NCBI RefSeq assembly: GCF_003751085.1
Contig: NZ_RJJY01000001.1
Span: forward strand, 3,844,001 to 3,908,000
Length of the DNA stretch: 64,000 bases
Direction: 5' to 3'
Origin: Micromonospora sp. Llam0
GTDB taxonomy: Bacteria > Actinomycetota > Actinomycetes > Mycobacteriales > Micromonosporaceae
Position numbers and translations under genes: made by a program. Of the stretch, positions 51,296 to 60,449 are shown piece after piece (positions within the stretch are counted from its first letter, which is position 1; every line of letters starts with the position of its first letter). The notes below the pieces were generated by a model. The model worked only from the letters and a program-made list of their open reading frames with translations. It did no database searches and was not told the DNA's origin.

Positions 51296-52495
51296 ATGAG
51301 TGTCATCGCAGCCGAGGCAGCACGCGCAGTTGCCCATTCAAGGAGAATCATTACCGAATACGAAAGGCTAAGAAGCAGGATCGAAATCGGAGACATTCAG
51401 CAGTACATGTACACCGAGATCCTAGAGTTCGTGAACATGAGAGTGGAAACCGCCGACTCTTGTCTAATACTCATAGAGAATCGTCGGATCGCCGATTGCC
51501 TCGGACTTTGTCGCGCACTACTAGAAAATTACTTGCTGTTAATGCTCATGTGTCGAGGGAGCAAGTTCTTTAAGATACAACCCTTAGAGCCCGACATCAA
51601 AGCCAAAGATGCATTGCAGGAGGAGCAGGCAAAGCTTGCGGCAGCCCATCAAGAAGGAAGGGAGAAATTTCGCGTTGAAGTAAAGCTGCATCCTCGATTC
51701 AAGAAGCAGGCGTTGATGCATATCTTTGAAGGACTAAGAGGAAAGGATGAGCCAGACTTCGTAGTACCCTGGCACTACTTTGTACACCAAGAGTTCGATC
51801 CCGATATAATGCGACTAAAGATCGACAACTACTTCTCCCACCTCCACCCCAGCTTGAACGAGCCCTCCGCCGACAAGGAGGGGAGGAAGGAGGCGAGCGA
51901 CCTCTACCGGTATTTTTTGTCATACAGCGCACTTATCGACTGCCTCACTCTGAATGGGATTCTAGACAAGGAATCCGAGGCTCGCCTCGAAGCACACTAC
52001 ACATTCCTTGGGAAGTATCTGCACCCCACACACGGGGCCGCACGTCAATTGCATGAACAGAATAACCAGTACTTCTTCCACACAGGAGTCGGACTGAGTC
52101 AGAGCTACTCAGAGTTGGCCACCCTACTCGCGGCGACCTACGTCGCGTACTGTTTGACGGGAGTCATAGAAGAAGCTGTCAAGCTTCTCGACAACGCCCC
52201 AAAGAGGTATATTGCGAACCCTGGCACCTCAACTCTACACAACTTGATCGAAGCCACACCAATAGGATTTTCCTACTTTTGGTTTGTTTTCAACGATGCC
52301 CCGCTTTGGGACAAGTTCAAATATGCAACCTATCGCGCCACCAACGAGGAGCTGACCCAGTTTGGCCACTACAGCAAGATTCCGAGTGATCGAATAAAGT
52401 TTGACAATGACATTCTTGGCCATCTATCAGATAGTTTAGGCAACGCGTACAGCGCAAGATGCGGACAATACGTCTCACCCATCGGCCCGAATTGA
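51296..52495 (+). CDS. Low-GC AICE cargo protein (unrecognised)
   Basis: 399 residues from ATG at 51296 (AGGGAG nine bases upstream). The sequence is helical and acidic in places (IIENRRIADCLGLCRALLENYLLLMLMC, ASDLYRYFLSYSALIDCLTLNGIL, ATLLAATYVAYCLTGVIEEAVKLL), with a C-terminal Tyr/Phe-rich part; it resembles DUF5677-like proteins but no catalytic motif stands out. The codons are clearly AT-richer than the AICE core, so this is cargo from a different source. Candidate defence or accessory gene; function unknown. Confidence 0.6.
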   Translation: MSVIAAEAARAVAHSRRIITEYERLRSRIEIGDIQQYMYTEILEFVNMRVETADSCLILIENRRIADCLGLCRALLENYLLLMLMCRGSKFFKIQPLEPDIKAKDALQEEQAKLAAAHQEGREKFRVEVKLHPRFKKQALMHIFEGLRGKDEPDFVVPWHYFVHQEFDPDIMRLKIDNYFSHLHPSLNEPSADKEGRKEASDLYRYFLSYSALIDCLTLNGILDKESEARLEAHYTFLGKYLHPTHGAARQLHEQNNQYFFHTGVGLSQSYSELATLLAATYVAYCLTGVIEEAVKLLDNAPKRYIANPGTSTLHNLIEATPIGFSYFWFVFNDAPLWDKFKYATYRATNEELTQFGHYSKIPSDRIKFDNDILGHLSDSLGNAYSARCGQYVSPIGPN

Positions 52496-52652
52496 CAGTG
52501 ACACACTTTGCTAAAACAAAAGTCCTATTGCTAATAAGAATAGCTTCTAGCTTCCCTGAACCTGCCCTGCGCTTCGGAGCTCGCCAACGTGCCAACGCCC
52601 GGTTCCGTTGCCGAATTGGTCTGTATTGGATCAAGACGCCGCGCCCAGCGCG

Positions 52653-52749
52653 GCGCGCGGGCGGAACACCGCCCGGCGGCAAGCCGCCCCGGACCGCTAC
52701 GCGGCCGGGGCGGTGCACCACCGTCACCGCCGGGCAGCCGCCCGCGCGC
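52653..52749. other. Three-tier nested GC hairpin, possible replication or transfer origin
   Basis: Outer arms GCGCGCGGGCGG (52653-52664) and its complement at 52738-52749; middle arms GCCCGGCGG (52671-52679) and 52727-52735; inner arms CCGCCCCGG (52684-52692) and 52705-52713, with a further CCGC/GCGG stem around the tip. The whole 97-base stretch can fold into one long hairpin. It lies in the 276-base gap between the cargo gene and the next gene and does not look like an ordinary terminator; a single-strand or transfer origin is possible. Confidence 0.5.
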
Positions 52750-52771
52750 GCCCTGGGTGGCTGCCAGATGG

Positions 52772-53125
52772 TCACCACAACTCGTCAATCTCGGCGACCC
52801 TTGCTCTAAACCGACGAGCGTCCCGCGCCGGCAGCACGTGAGCCGCAGCTTCAAGGATCTGACGAACCTCTCGCGGGTCCGGGCAACACTCCATGACGCC
52901 ACAGCCGTACTGCGGATCCCACAGCCGGTGCCACGGGTCCTGGACAAAGTCTGCCCACGCCCGAAGCGCCCGTGCGACGGCGCCCTCCGTGAAGCGGGAG
53001 TGTTCCAGGTACGCGATGGCCTGAAGTCCTCGGAACGAGAGGCCGGCTACGTCAGACGTGTGGCTACCGAGGGGTCGGGAACGAAGCTTGGAAGCTCGCA
53101 CCTGCGTCGGGCGTCTACGCGGCAT
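52772..53125 (-). CDS. Small conserved protein near attR
   Basis: 117 residues from the ATG at 53125 (AAGGGA just upstream). SFRGLQAIAYLEHSRFTEGAVARALRAWADFVQDPWHRLWDPQYGCGVMECCPDPREVRQILEAAAHVLPARDARRFRARVAEIDELW; Cys-rich and helical, no known domain. Seen as a conserved hypothetical in actinomycete genomes. The alternative upstream extension is Arg/Pro-rich and doubtful. Last gene before attR. Confidence 0.6.
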   Translation of the reverse strand: MPRRRPTQVRASKLRSRPLGSHTSDVAGLSFRGLQAIAYLEHSRFTEGAVARALRAWADFVQDPWHRLWDPQYGCGVMECCPDPREVRQILEAAAHVLPARDARRFRARVAEIDELW

Positions 53126-53338
53126 GGTCCCTTGGGATGATCTGCATACCTCGACCATCCCACGAGCATGCGGCGGTACGGAAGCCGGCGGGGTTGGCCG
53201 CCGTCGTGGTCGGGGCTTCCGGCTGCCGCGCCAGTCCACAACCCGGACTGGCTTGCCACTGACACCTATCGCGCCGGGTCCGTACCACGCGCGGGTACGT
53301 CCCCGGCCGCCGTCGGCACCGCCCGGACCGTCCAAGAT

Positions 53339-53377
53339 CAGGGCGTCCCCAGGGCGTCAGGGCGTCTCCAGGGCGTC
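53339..53377. repeat. Arm-type repeats, attR end
   Basis: CAGGGCGTC at 53339-53347, 53350-53358, 53358-53366 and 53369-53377. The same 9-mer is at 39601-39620 by the integrase. Located 77 to 115 bases inside the attR repeat. Confidence 0.6.
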
Positions 53378-53465
53378 AGATGACGACCAAAGTTGACCAT
53401 GAACGACCATCGACCACGGAGAGTCCGCGCAGCTCAGCGCCTTGATCAACGCGCTGATCTGGGGT

Positions 53466-53894
<429 letters not shown>

Positions 53895-53971
53895 GAGGAT
53901 CAATCGTACGCAGCCCACGATCATTCCCCGCCCGCAGGCTCGGCGGGCCACCACGACCAGCCCAGAACAGT

Positions 53972-54018
53972 GATCTAGAAGGATTATGGTCGATATACCG
54001 GCCAAATCCTTCTAGATC
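53972..54018. repeat. 14-bp inverted repeat upstream of rnpB
   Basis: GATCTAGAAGGATT (53972-53985) and AATCCTTCTAGATC (54005-54018), a perfect palindrome with a 19-base AT-rich loop, just upstream of the rnpB 5' end. Could be an operator, a terminator of a lost gene, or a relic of a miniature element. Confidence 0.5.
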
Positions 54019-54061
54019 CACCGCATGACCTACGCCCACAGCCAGGCAACAGCCAGGCGGC

Positions 54062-54270
54062 TCAGGTCAGCAACTCCACCGGTGGCTGGCCCCGCTCGCC
54101 CGGCGGCAGGTGGCCGATGTCGTTGAAGCTCACCAGGGTCGGCGGAGCGTCGCTGCGCTGCGACCCCAGGCAGGAAGGCGACGATCTCCTCGGCGGTCTG
54201 CACGGCCCGCGCCGCCGGATCGTGGTGGACGGCATCCCGGCCGCCGTCGCCGTCAGTGGGCCCAGGCGCA
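54062..54270 (-). pseudogene. Frameshifted gene fragment
   Basis: Minus-strand reading DGGRDAVHHDPAARAVQT through EEIVAFLPG is followed after a frame change by PTLVSFNDIGHLPPGERGQPPVELLT and a stop at 54062. The two pieces look like one short, once-functional protein with a frameshift near 54160. The family is not identified. Confidence 0.4.
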
Positions 54271-54370
54271 CGAGTTGGCGCACGAGTTGAAGGTCAGCGA
54301 CCTTACAACGGGCAGATAAGGTATCTGGCCTTCAACTCGAGCACGGATCCGGCGGAGTGGCGATCAGCGT

Positions 54371-54444
54371 GGGCAGGAGAAAGCGGACAGGAGAAGGGCA
54401 GACCCGGCGGGCAGGAGAAGCAGACAGGAGAAGGCAGGCCCGGC
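54371..54444. repeat. Two imperfect 36-38-bp tandem repeats
   Basis: 54371-54408 and 54409-54444 share GGGCAGGAGAA, GACAGGAGAAGG and CCCGGC blocks. They lie just downstream of the TauE gene stop, so they may act in 3' processing or are simply expanded. Confidence 0.6.
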
Positions 54445-54465
54445 GGTCAGCGCACCGAGAGCGGG

Positions 54466-55227
54466 TCAGCGCAGGGCACGGGCCAGCAGCAGGACGCCGA
54501 TACCGACGCCGAAGACGACGATGCCGAAGCGCAGCACGGTCGGCGGCAGCTTGCGCACCACCCGGGCGCCCACGTAGCCGCCGACGATGGTGGCCGGGGC
54601 GACCGTCACCGCCGCGACCCAGTCGACCGGGCCGAAGATGGCGAAGACGGCGACGGTGGTCACCCCGACCGCCGCCGACAGCAGGTTCTTCAACGCGACG
54701 ACGCCGTTGAGCGCCTCGTCGAGCACCAGGGCCAGGCCGGCGACCAGCATCACCCCGAGCGCGGCACCGAAGTATCCGCCGTACGCGGCGCAGAAGAAGG
54801 TCATCGCCTGCAGTGACATCTGTTCGCGCCCGGCTCGCAGGTCGCGGGGTTCGCCGACGAGGCGCCGCAGCTGGTTCTGGAAGCCGAGCACCGCCGCCGC
54901 GCTGATCACCAGGAACGGCACGATCAGCTCGAAGGCCCGGGGCGGGGTGATCAGAAGCAGGACGCAGCCGAGGACCGCCCCGGCGACGGCGGTCGGGACG
55001 AGGCGCCACAGTCCGCGGCGGCGCGGCAGGTCGTCGCGACTGCCGACGGTGCTGGCCACGTAGCCGGGGCAGACCGCGATCGCGTTGGTGACGTTCGCCG
55101 ACACCGGCGGGAGCCCGACGGCGATCAGCGCCGGGAAGGTGATCAGCGAGCCGCCGCCGGCCGCCGCGTTGACGGTGCCGGCCGCCAGCCCGGCCCCGAC
55201 CAGCAACGCGAACGCGGGAAGATCCAT
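54466..55227 (-). CDS. TauE/SafE-type membrane transporter
   Basis: 253 residues, ATG at 55227. Eight or nine hydrophobic segments with the signature GAGLAAGTVNAAAGGGSLITFPALIAVGLPP and LKNLLSAAVGVTTV near the end. These carriers export sulfite, sulfoacetate or related organosulfonates, or act in sulfur uptake. The substrate is unknown. Isolated gene with a tandem repeat 3' of it; the RNase HI operon starts on the same strand upstream. Confidence 0.9.
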   Translation of the reverse strand: MDLPAFALLVGAGLAAGTVNAAAGGGSLITFPALIAVGLPPVSANVTNAIAVCPGYVASTVGSRDDLPRRRGLWRLVPTAVAGAVLGCVLLLITPPRAFELIVPFLVISAAAVLGFQNQLRRLVGEPRDLRAGREQMSLQAMTFFCAAYGGYFGAALGVMLVAGLALVLDEALNGVVALKNLLSAAVGVTTVAVFAIFGPVDWVAAVTVAPATIVGGYVGARVVRKLPPTVLRFGIVVFGVGIGVLLLARALR

Positions 55228-55285
55228 CCTGCGAGGCTAACGGCGCACCGGCCGCCCGGGTCAGGCGGTGGCGATGCCGTCGAGG

Positions 55286-56488
55286 TCAGGGGGTGGCGAT
55301 CCCGGCGAGGTGGGCGGTGTCGTTGACGGTACGCACCGCTACGCCGCCGTCCGGCCAGGTGTCGATCACCGAGATGCCGGTCGGGTCGAGATAGAGCCGG
55401 TGCAGCAGCGCGTCCCCGGCGCCCAGCGCGTCCCGCAGCATGATCTTCAGCGGGGAGACGTGCGAGACCACCACGACGGTCTTTCCCCGGTACGCGGTGA
55501 GCAGTTCCCGCACCACCCGGCGGACCCGGCCGGCGACCTGGGCGAACGACTCCCCGCCGGGCGGGGACAGCTCGGTGGAGGCGAGCCAGGCGGTCAGCTC
55601 GGCCGGCCAGCGTTCCCGCACCTCGGCGAAGGTGCGGCCCTCCCATTCGCCGAAGTCGCACTCGATCAGGTCGGCTTCGGCGCGTACCGGCGGGTCGCCG
55701 ACCTCGGCGGCGATCGCCCGCGCCGTGTCGACGCAGCGCGACAGCGGCGAGCAGACGATGACGTCGACCTTCGCCCGGATCACCGCGATCCGCGCGGCGG
55801 CGGCGGTGGCCTGCGCCGCGCCCTGCTCGGACAGCGGCACGTCGCCGCGCCCGGAGTAGCGGCTCTGCTTGTTCAGCCCGGTCTCGCCGTGCCGGACCAG
55901 GATGAGCCGGGTGGCGGTGGCGGTGGTCGGCGGCTCCCACGACGCGGCCGGGGCGTCGCCGGCCCCGGCGACGGCGAACATCGACGGCTGGACCTCGGCG
56001 ACCGGCACGGCAGGCGCACCAGGCACGGCAGGAGTAGCCGAAGCGGCCGGTGCTGTCGTTGCCTTGGTGGCCTTGGCCGGTTTGCCGGCGGCCTGGTCCA
56101 TCGCCTGGTTGGCCAGGGCGTCGGCGCGCTTGTTCTGCTCCCGGGGGATCCAGCTGAACCTGACCGAGTCGAACTCGCGGACCAGTGTCGCGGCCTGCGC
56201 GGCGAGCGGCCGCAGCCCCGGGTTCTTGATCTGCCACCGACCGCACATCTGCTCGACGACCAGCTTCGAGTCCATCCGTACGTCGACCGAGGTGGCGCCG
56301 ATCTCGGCGGCTGCCCGCAGCCCGGCGATCAGCCCCTGGTACTCGGCGACGTTGTTGGTGGCGACGCCGAGCGCCTCGCCCCGTTCGGCGAGCACCGTGC
56401 CAGTGTCGGCGTCGAGCACCACGGCCCCGTACCCGGCGGGCCCGGGGTTGCCCCGGGCACCGCCGTCGGCTTCGACGACGACCTTCAT
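55286..56488 (-). CDS. Fused RNase HI / histidine phosphatase (CobC-like)
   Basis: 400 residues from ATG at 56488 (GTG at 56500 in frame and overlapping the upstream stop is possible). N-terminal RNase HI: MKVVVEADGGARGNPGPAGYGAVV, AEYQGLIAGLRAAAEIGA, VRMDSKLVVEQM and ADALANQAMD provide the acidic quartet. A Pro/Ala linker leads to the phosphatase: LILVRHGETGLNKQSRYSGRGDVPLSEQG (RHG) and SHVSPLKIML. The same fusion is Rv2228c in M. tuberculosis, described as an RNase HI/alpha-ribazole phosphatase. It removes RNA from RNA-DNA hybrids and may help cobalamin assembly. Confidence 0.95.
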   Translation of the reverse strand: MKVVVEADGGARGNPGPAGYGAVVLDADTGTVLAERGEALGVATNNVAEYQGLIAGLRAAAEIGATSVDVRMDSKLVVEQMCGRWQIKNPGLRPLAAQAATLVREFDSVRFSWIPREQNKRADALANQAMDQAAGKPAKATKATTAPAASATPAVPGAPAVPVAEVQPSMFAVAGAGDAPAASWEPPTTATATRLILVRHGETGLNKQSRYSGRGDVPLSEQGAAQATAAAARIAVIRAKVDVIVCSPLSRCVDTARAIAAEVGDPPVRAEADLIECDFGEWEGRTFAEVRERWPAELTAWLASTELSPPGGESFAQVAGRVRRVVRELLTAYRGKTVVVVSHVSPLKIMLRDALGAGDALLHRLYLDPTGISVIDTWPDGGVAVRTVNDTAHLAGIATP

Positions 56489-56496
56489 GGCGGCGC

Positions 56497-57237
56497 TCAC
56501 AGGCCCGACTCGGCGGTGCGCACCATGATTCTGCGGCAGTCCTCGCAGCGAACCACCTCGGCCGGGTCGGCCGCTTTGATCCGGCCCCGTTCGGTGGCGG
56601 ACAGTTCGAGGCGGCAGCCGCCGCAGCGGCCGGCGCGCAGCAGCGCGGCGGCCAGCCCACCCGAGTTCTCCCGGATCTTGTCGTAGAGGGCGACCAGGTC
56701 GGCCGGCAGGTCGTTGGCCAACGGGGCGCGGGCGGAGGTCTTGAACTGTTCCTCGCTGGCGATCTCGGCGAGGGTGCGTTCCCGGGTCTGTTCGACCTCG
56801 GCACGCCGTTGCCGGGTGCTGTCGATCCGGCCGGTGACCTGGTCGAGCGCGGCCTGCGCGGTCTCCCGCTGTTCCATCAGCTCCAGCTCGGCGTCCTCCA
56901 GCTCGGTCTGCCGGCGGGTCAGCGACGCGAGTTCGTGCTGCAGCGCCTCCAGTTCCCGGGCCGGGCCGGATCCGGCGGTGAGCCGGTCCTGGTCCTTGTC
57001 CTTGCGGGCGCGGACCTGGTCGATGTCGCGTTCCAGCCGGGCGATGTCGCGGTCCAGGTCGTCGACGGCGACCTGGGCGCGGACCCGCTCGTCCTCCAAC
57101 GCTGACAGTTCCCGCGCCAGGGTGTCCAGCTCGGCGTGCTCGGGCAGGGTCCGTCGCCGGTGGGCGAGCTGGGCGAGCGCGGTGTCGATCGCCTGCAGGT
57201 CGAGCAGGCGGCGCTGGGCTTGCGGGTCTGCCTTCAC
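56497..57237 (-). CDS. Coiled-coil zinc-ribbon protein (C4-type)
   Basis: 246 residues, GTG at 57237. Long coiled coil (about residues 5-165, e.g. QRRLLDLQAIDTALAQLAHRR), then CGGCRLEL and CEDCRRIMVRT as two CxxC pairs of the zinc ribbon. Conserved in actinobacteria between nif3-like and rnhA-cobC genes, which matches this order. Function unsettled. GTGA overlaps on both sides couple translation of the trio. Confidence 0.92.
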   Translation of the reverse strand: MKADPQAQRRLLDLQAIDTALAQLAHRRRTLPEHAELDTLARELSALEDERVRAQVAVDDLDRDIARLERDIDQVRARKDKDQDRLTAGSGPARELEALQHELASLTRRQTELEDAELELMEQRETAQAALDQVTGRIDSTRQRRAEVEQTRERTLAEIASEEQFKTSARAPLANDLPADLVALYDKIRENSGGLAAALLRAGRCGGCRLELSATERGRIKAADPAEVVRCEDCRRIMVRTAESGL

Positions 57238-58196
57238 GGATGGGGCTCCTCATGGGTGGATGCGGCGGGCGCGGAACGGGCGGGTGCCGTAGGCGTAGGG
57301 CCGGTGGGTGCCGCGCGGGTGGGGGTGGCGCTGGTCGCCACGCGGGGGCGGCCGGCGGACGGCGTGTGCAGGGTCCACGGGTCGGTGTCGAGGTCGGAGA
57401 CGGTGGCGTCGACCCCGAGTTCGCCGGTGAGGTACGCGGCGAGGTCGTCCAGCCAGGGGCGTTCGGTAGCCCAGTGGGCGGCGTCGAGCAGCGCCGGGCC
57501 GCCGCTGGCGGTCTGTTCACTGACCGGGTGGTGGCGCAGGTCGGCGGTCAGGTAGGCGTCGACGCCGGCGGCGGTCGCGGCGGCCAGGTAGGCGTCACCG
57601 GCACCGCCGCAGACCGCCACCGTGGCGACGAGGCGTCCCGGGTCGCCGGCGGCCCGTACCCCCCAGGCGGTGGCCGGCAGCACCTCCGCGGCGTGCCGGG
57701 TGAGTGCGGCGAGGGTGAGCGGCTGGCGCAGCGCGCCGATCCGGCCGGCGCCCTGGCCGGCGACGGCGGCGGCCGGGCTGCCGGGTGCCGCCGGCACCAG
57801 TGGCCGCAGGTCGGTCAGGCCGAGCCGGGCGGCGAGTGCGTCGGAGACGCCGGGTCGGGCCACGTCGGCGTTGGTGTGCGCGGCGTACAGCGCGACGCCG
57901 GCCCGGATCAGGTCGTGGACGATCCGCCCCTTGTACGTGGTGGGGGCGACCGAGGAGACGCCGCGCAGCAGCAGCGGGTGATGGGCGATGATCATGTCGG
58001 CGCCGGCGTCGACCGCCTCGGCGACGGTCTCCGGTACGCAGTCGACGACGCACCACACGTGCCGCACCGGGGCGTCCGGTTCGCCGAGGACCAGGCCGAC
58101 GCGGTCCCACTGCTCAGCCCAGGCCGGCGGGTAGCGCCGCTCGACGGCGGCGGTCACGTCGGCGACCCGTACCGGTGATGCTGCAGTTGTGTCCAC
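57234..58196 (-). CDS. Nif3-like dinuclear metal centre protein
   Basis: 320 residues, GTG at 58196. VGLVLGEPDAPVRHVWCVVDC, MIIAHHPLLLRGV (His pair), YAAHTNADVA and GVDAYLTADLRHHPVSEQ carry the metal-binding His and Glu residues of the family; the predicted activity is GTP cyclohydrolase I-like or a metal-dependent hydrolase but is not proven. The C-terminal 50 residues are a Pro/Ala/Thr-rich tail. First gene of the three-gene operon; ends with a GTGA overlap with the zinc-ribbon gene. Confidence 0.92.
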   Translation of the reverse strand: MDTTAASPVRVADVTAAVERRYPPAWAEQWDRVGLVLGEPDAPVRHVWCVVDCVPETVAEAVDAGADMIIAHHPLLLRGVSSVAPTTYKGRIVHDLIRAGVALYAAHTNADVARPGVSDALAARLGLTDLRPLVPAAPGSPAAAVAGQGAGRIGALRQPLTLAALTRHAAEVLPATAWGVRAAGDPGRLVATVAVCGGAGDAYLAAATAAGVDAYLTADLRHHPVSEQTASGGPALLDAAHWATERPWLDDLAAYLTGELGVDATVSDLDTDPWTLHTPSAGRPRVATSATPTRAAPTGPTPTAPARSAPAASTHEEPHP

Positions 58197-58300
58197 GGCG
58201 GCCCAGCTTACCCATCCACCCGCCGCGCTCCGGACGTTCAGGCGCGGCGGCGTCCGTTCGGTCGTGGGCGTCGCGCCCGTCGGGCGCGGCGGCGTCCCAA

Positions 58301-58867
58301 TCAGCCGTGGGTGGTGCCGGCGGACAGCTGCTCGTCGAGGGCCTCAAGGGTGAGGTGCCACGGGATCCGGTCGATGATCTGCTCCCCCTCACCGGGCGGC
58401 TGTAGCGGCAGCACGTCGTCACCGAGCAGCACCCGCACTCCCCAGCCGCGCAGCCGGGCGACGCTCTCCTGGAACGCCGGGTGCCCGGCGAGCGCGGTGT
58501 TGGTGAACGGCAGCGTGACGATCGGCAGGCCCTTGCCCTGTGCTTCGACGATCAGCCCGAGGGCGAGGGTGTCGGTGATCCCGGCGGCCCACTTGTTGAT
58601 CGTGTTGGCGGTGGCCGGGGCGACGATCATCGCGTCGGCGGGGGGTAGCACGTCCGGGTCGCCGGGATTCTTGTAGTCGACCCGTACCGGGTGGCCGGTC
58701 TGTGCGGCCAGCGCCGGCAGGTCGACGAACTTGCGTCCGTCCGGGGTGACCACCACGCAGACCGACCAGCCGCGTTGTCGGGCCAGCGTGACCAGCCTCC
58801 CGACCTGACGGGAGGCTGGACTGCCGCAGGCGATCACGTAGAGAATCCGGGCACCGGCCGGGGTCAC
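58301..58867 (-). CDS. Flavoprotein of the phosphopantothenoylcysteine decarboxylase family
   Basis: 188 residues, GTG at 58867 with GGAGAGG upstream. ILYVIACGSPASRQVGRLVTLARQRGWSVCVVVTPDGRKF and MIVAPATANTINKWAAGITDTLALGLIVEA are the HFCD flavoprotein motifs, and ALAGHPAFQESVARLRGWGVRVLLG follows. Probably binds FMN; the actual substrate may not be a cysteine derivative. It follows the XRE regulator by 49 bases on the same strand, a pairing that hints at regulation of or by the regulator's target. Confidence 0.85.
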   Translation of the reverse strand: MTPAGARILYVIACGSPASRQVGRLVTLARQRGWSVCVVVTPDGRKFVDLPALAAQTGHPVRVDYKNPGDPDVLPPADAMIVAPATANTINKWAAGITDTLALGLIVEAQGKGLPIVTLPFTNTALAGHPAFQESVARLRGWGVRVLLGDDVLPLQPPGEGEQIIDRIPWHLTLEALDEQLSAGTTHG

Positions 58868-58916
58868 ACCGTCACCTCTCCGTCGATGGGTACGTGGCTG
58901 TTGCTCGGGTGTCGGG

Positions 58917-60155
58917 TCACACGCCGACCCCCATGTGTTCGGCGAGTTCGGCGACCGGCGCCGACGGCGTGCCCCGGGTGCGGCGCAGCACGTCGGACAT
59001 GACGGCGTGGGCCACCGGCCGGCAGCGGATCTCCGCTGGGGCGAGCCGGTCGCCCTCCAGCAGCATCTCGGTGGCCTTTTCCAGTTCGCCGGACTGAGCG
59101 TAGCCGCGGGCGATGTCGAGCAGGTGGTGCGCCCGCCGTTCCGGCAGCAGGGCGCTGAATCCCGGATCCTCCATGATCGCCTGGTGGGTCTCGACCGCCG
59201 CTCGGCCCTCGCCGAGCTCGACGGCGGCCGCCGCCCGGTGCAGTTGCACATTGGTCGGGCCGAAGCAGGTCCAGTAGTGGTTGCGGTTCTCGCCGAGCGC
59301 CCGCGCCGCGTCGTCGGCGCCGTTGACCAGGTCCCGGACGGTGGCGCTGTCGCCGAGCCGGGCGGCTGCCATCGCCCCCTGCAGCAGCAGCAGGCCGTAG
59401 ACGGAAAGTTGCTCCGGGGTGCTGCTGCGGCTGTCCGCCGGGGCGAGCCGGTTGGCGATGTTCACGTTCACTTCAAGGGCCGCACGGGATCGGCCGAGGG
59501 CCAGTAGCGCGTTGCCGACCCGGCAGGTCGCCACTCCGGTCAGCAGCCGGTCGCCGGCCCGGTGCGACACCGCGATCGACCGGTCGGCGGCCAGCCAGGC
59601 GAGATCGTGCTCACCGAGCTTGCGCAGCGTGGACGAGGCGATCTGGTAGAGCTGGCCGAGCAGACTCGCCGCCTGCTGCGCGTCGTCGTCACCGGTGTAG
59701 TGGGCGTCGGCGGCCTGCGCGTCGCGCAGCAGCCGGGGCAGCGCCCGGGCCAGCACCCCGTACTTGGCGTGCTGGAAGGTCAGCCAGGCGTGGTTGGTGG
59801 CCTTGTGCATCTCGGCGAGCTGCGGCGGGCTGTTCGTGGGTCGGAAGAACGTGCTGATCGAGTCGTAGCGTTCCAGTGCGGCCCGGATCTCCTCCACCTC
59901 CACCTGGTCTATGCAGGTGACGCTCTCCGGCCGCCGCTCCGGGTCCTTGCCGAGCAGCAGCTGCGCGTCGAGCTGCAGCACGTCGGCGATCTCGTGGATC
60001 ACCGAGAACTTGTCCAGTCGGCGCACCCCCCGTTCGACCTTGTCCACCCAGCTCTTGGATTTGCCGAGCCGGTCGGCGAACACCTGTTGGGACATTTTGC
60101 GCCGGCCACGCCAGTAGGCGACCCGCCGACCGATGGGTAACTCCTCCACGCTCAT
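58917..60155 (-). CDS. XRE-family regulator with TPR repeats
   Basis: 412 residues from ATG at 60155 (GAGGGGGAA upstream); upstream frame not homologous. HTH: RRVAYWRGRRKMSQQVFADRLGKSKSWVDKVERGVRRLDKFSVI. The remainder is TPR-like (ASLLGQLYQIASSTLRKLGEHDLAWLAADRSIAV, VYGLLLLQGAMAAARLGDSATVRDLVNGAD), about ten repeats. The signal is unknown; the linked flavoprotein gene is its likely partner. Confidence 0.92.
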   Translation of the reverse strand: MSVEELPIGRRVAYWRGRRKMSQQVFADRLGKSKSWVDKVERGVRRLDKFSVIHEIADVLQLDAQLLLGKDPERRPESVTCIDQVEVEEIRAALERYDSISTFFRPTNSPPQLAEMHKATNHAWLTFQHAKYGVLARALPRLLRDAQAADAHYTGDDDAQQAASLLGQLYQIASSTLRKLGEHDLAWLAADRSIAVSHRAGDRLLTGVATCRVGNALLALGRSRAALEVNVNIANRLAPADSRSSTPEQLSVYGLLLLQGAMAAARLGDSATVRDLVNGADDAARALGENRNHYWTCFGPTNVQLHRAAAAVELGEGRAAVETHQAIMEDPGFSALLPERRAHHLLDIARGYAQSGELEKATEMLLEGDRLAPAEIRCRPVAHAVMSDVLRRTRGTPSAPVAELAEHMGVGV

Positions 60156-60449
60156 GTTCCCCCTCGCGGTGCCGGGCACCACATAGCCCGGTAAACGTGC
60201 TGGTCGATGCGGCATCCCCCCGGACACCGGGACCACTGACCGTGCTCATCGCACAGGCAGTGCGTTAGGTCCATCACAGATGGTCGTAGTTTTCGATGCA
60301 ACTTGCAAAGGGTTGGCAGCCGAAAAGTTCCGGCGTGTCGCCGGGGTGTTCCCCACCCCGGCCACGCCGGTTCCGGCTGCCCTGATCCGACCGGCCGGAC
60401 CCGGCGAGTGGTCCGGCCGGCACCCAGATGTCTTGGAGGAATCTCGATC

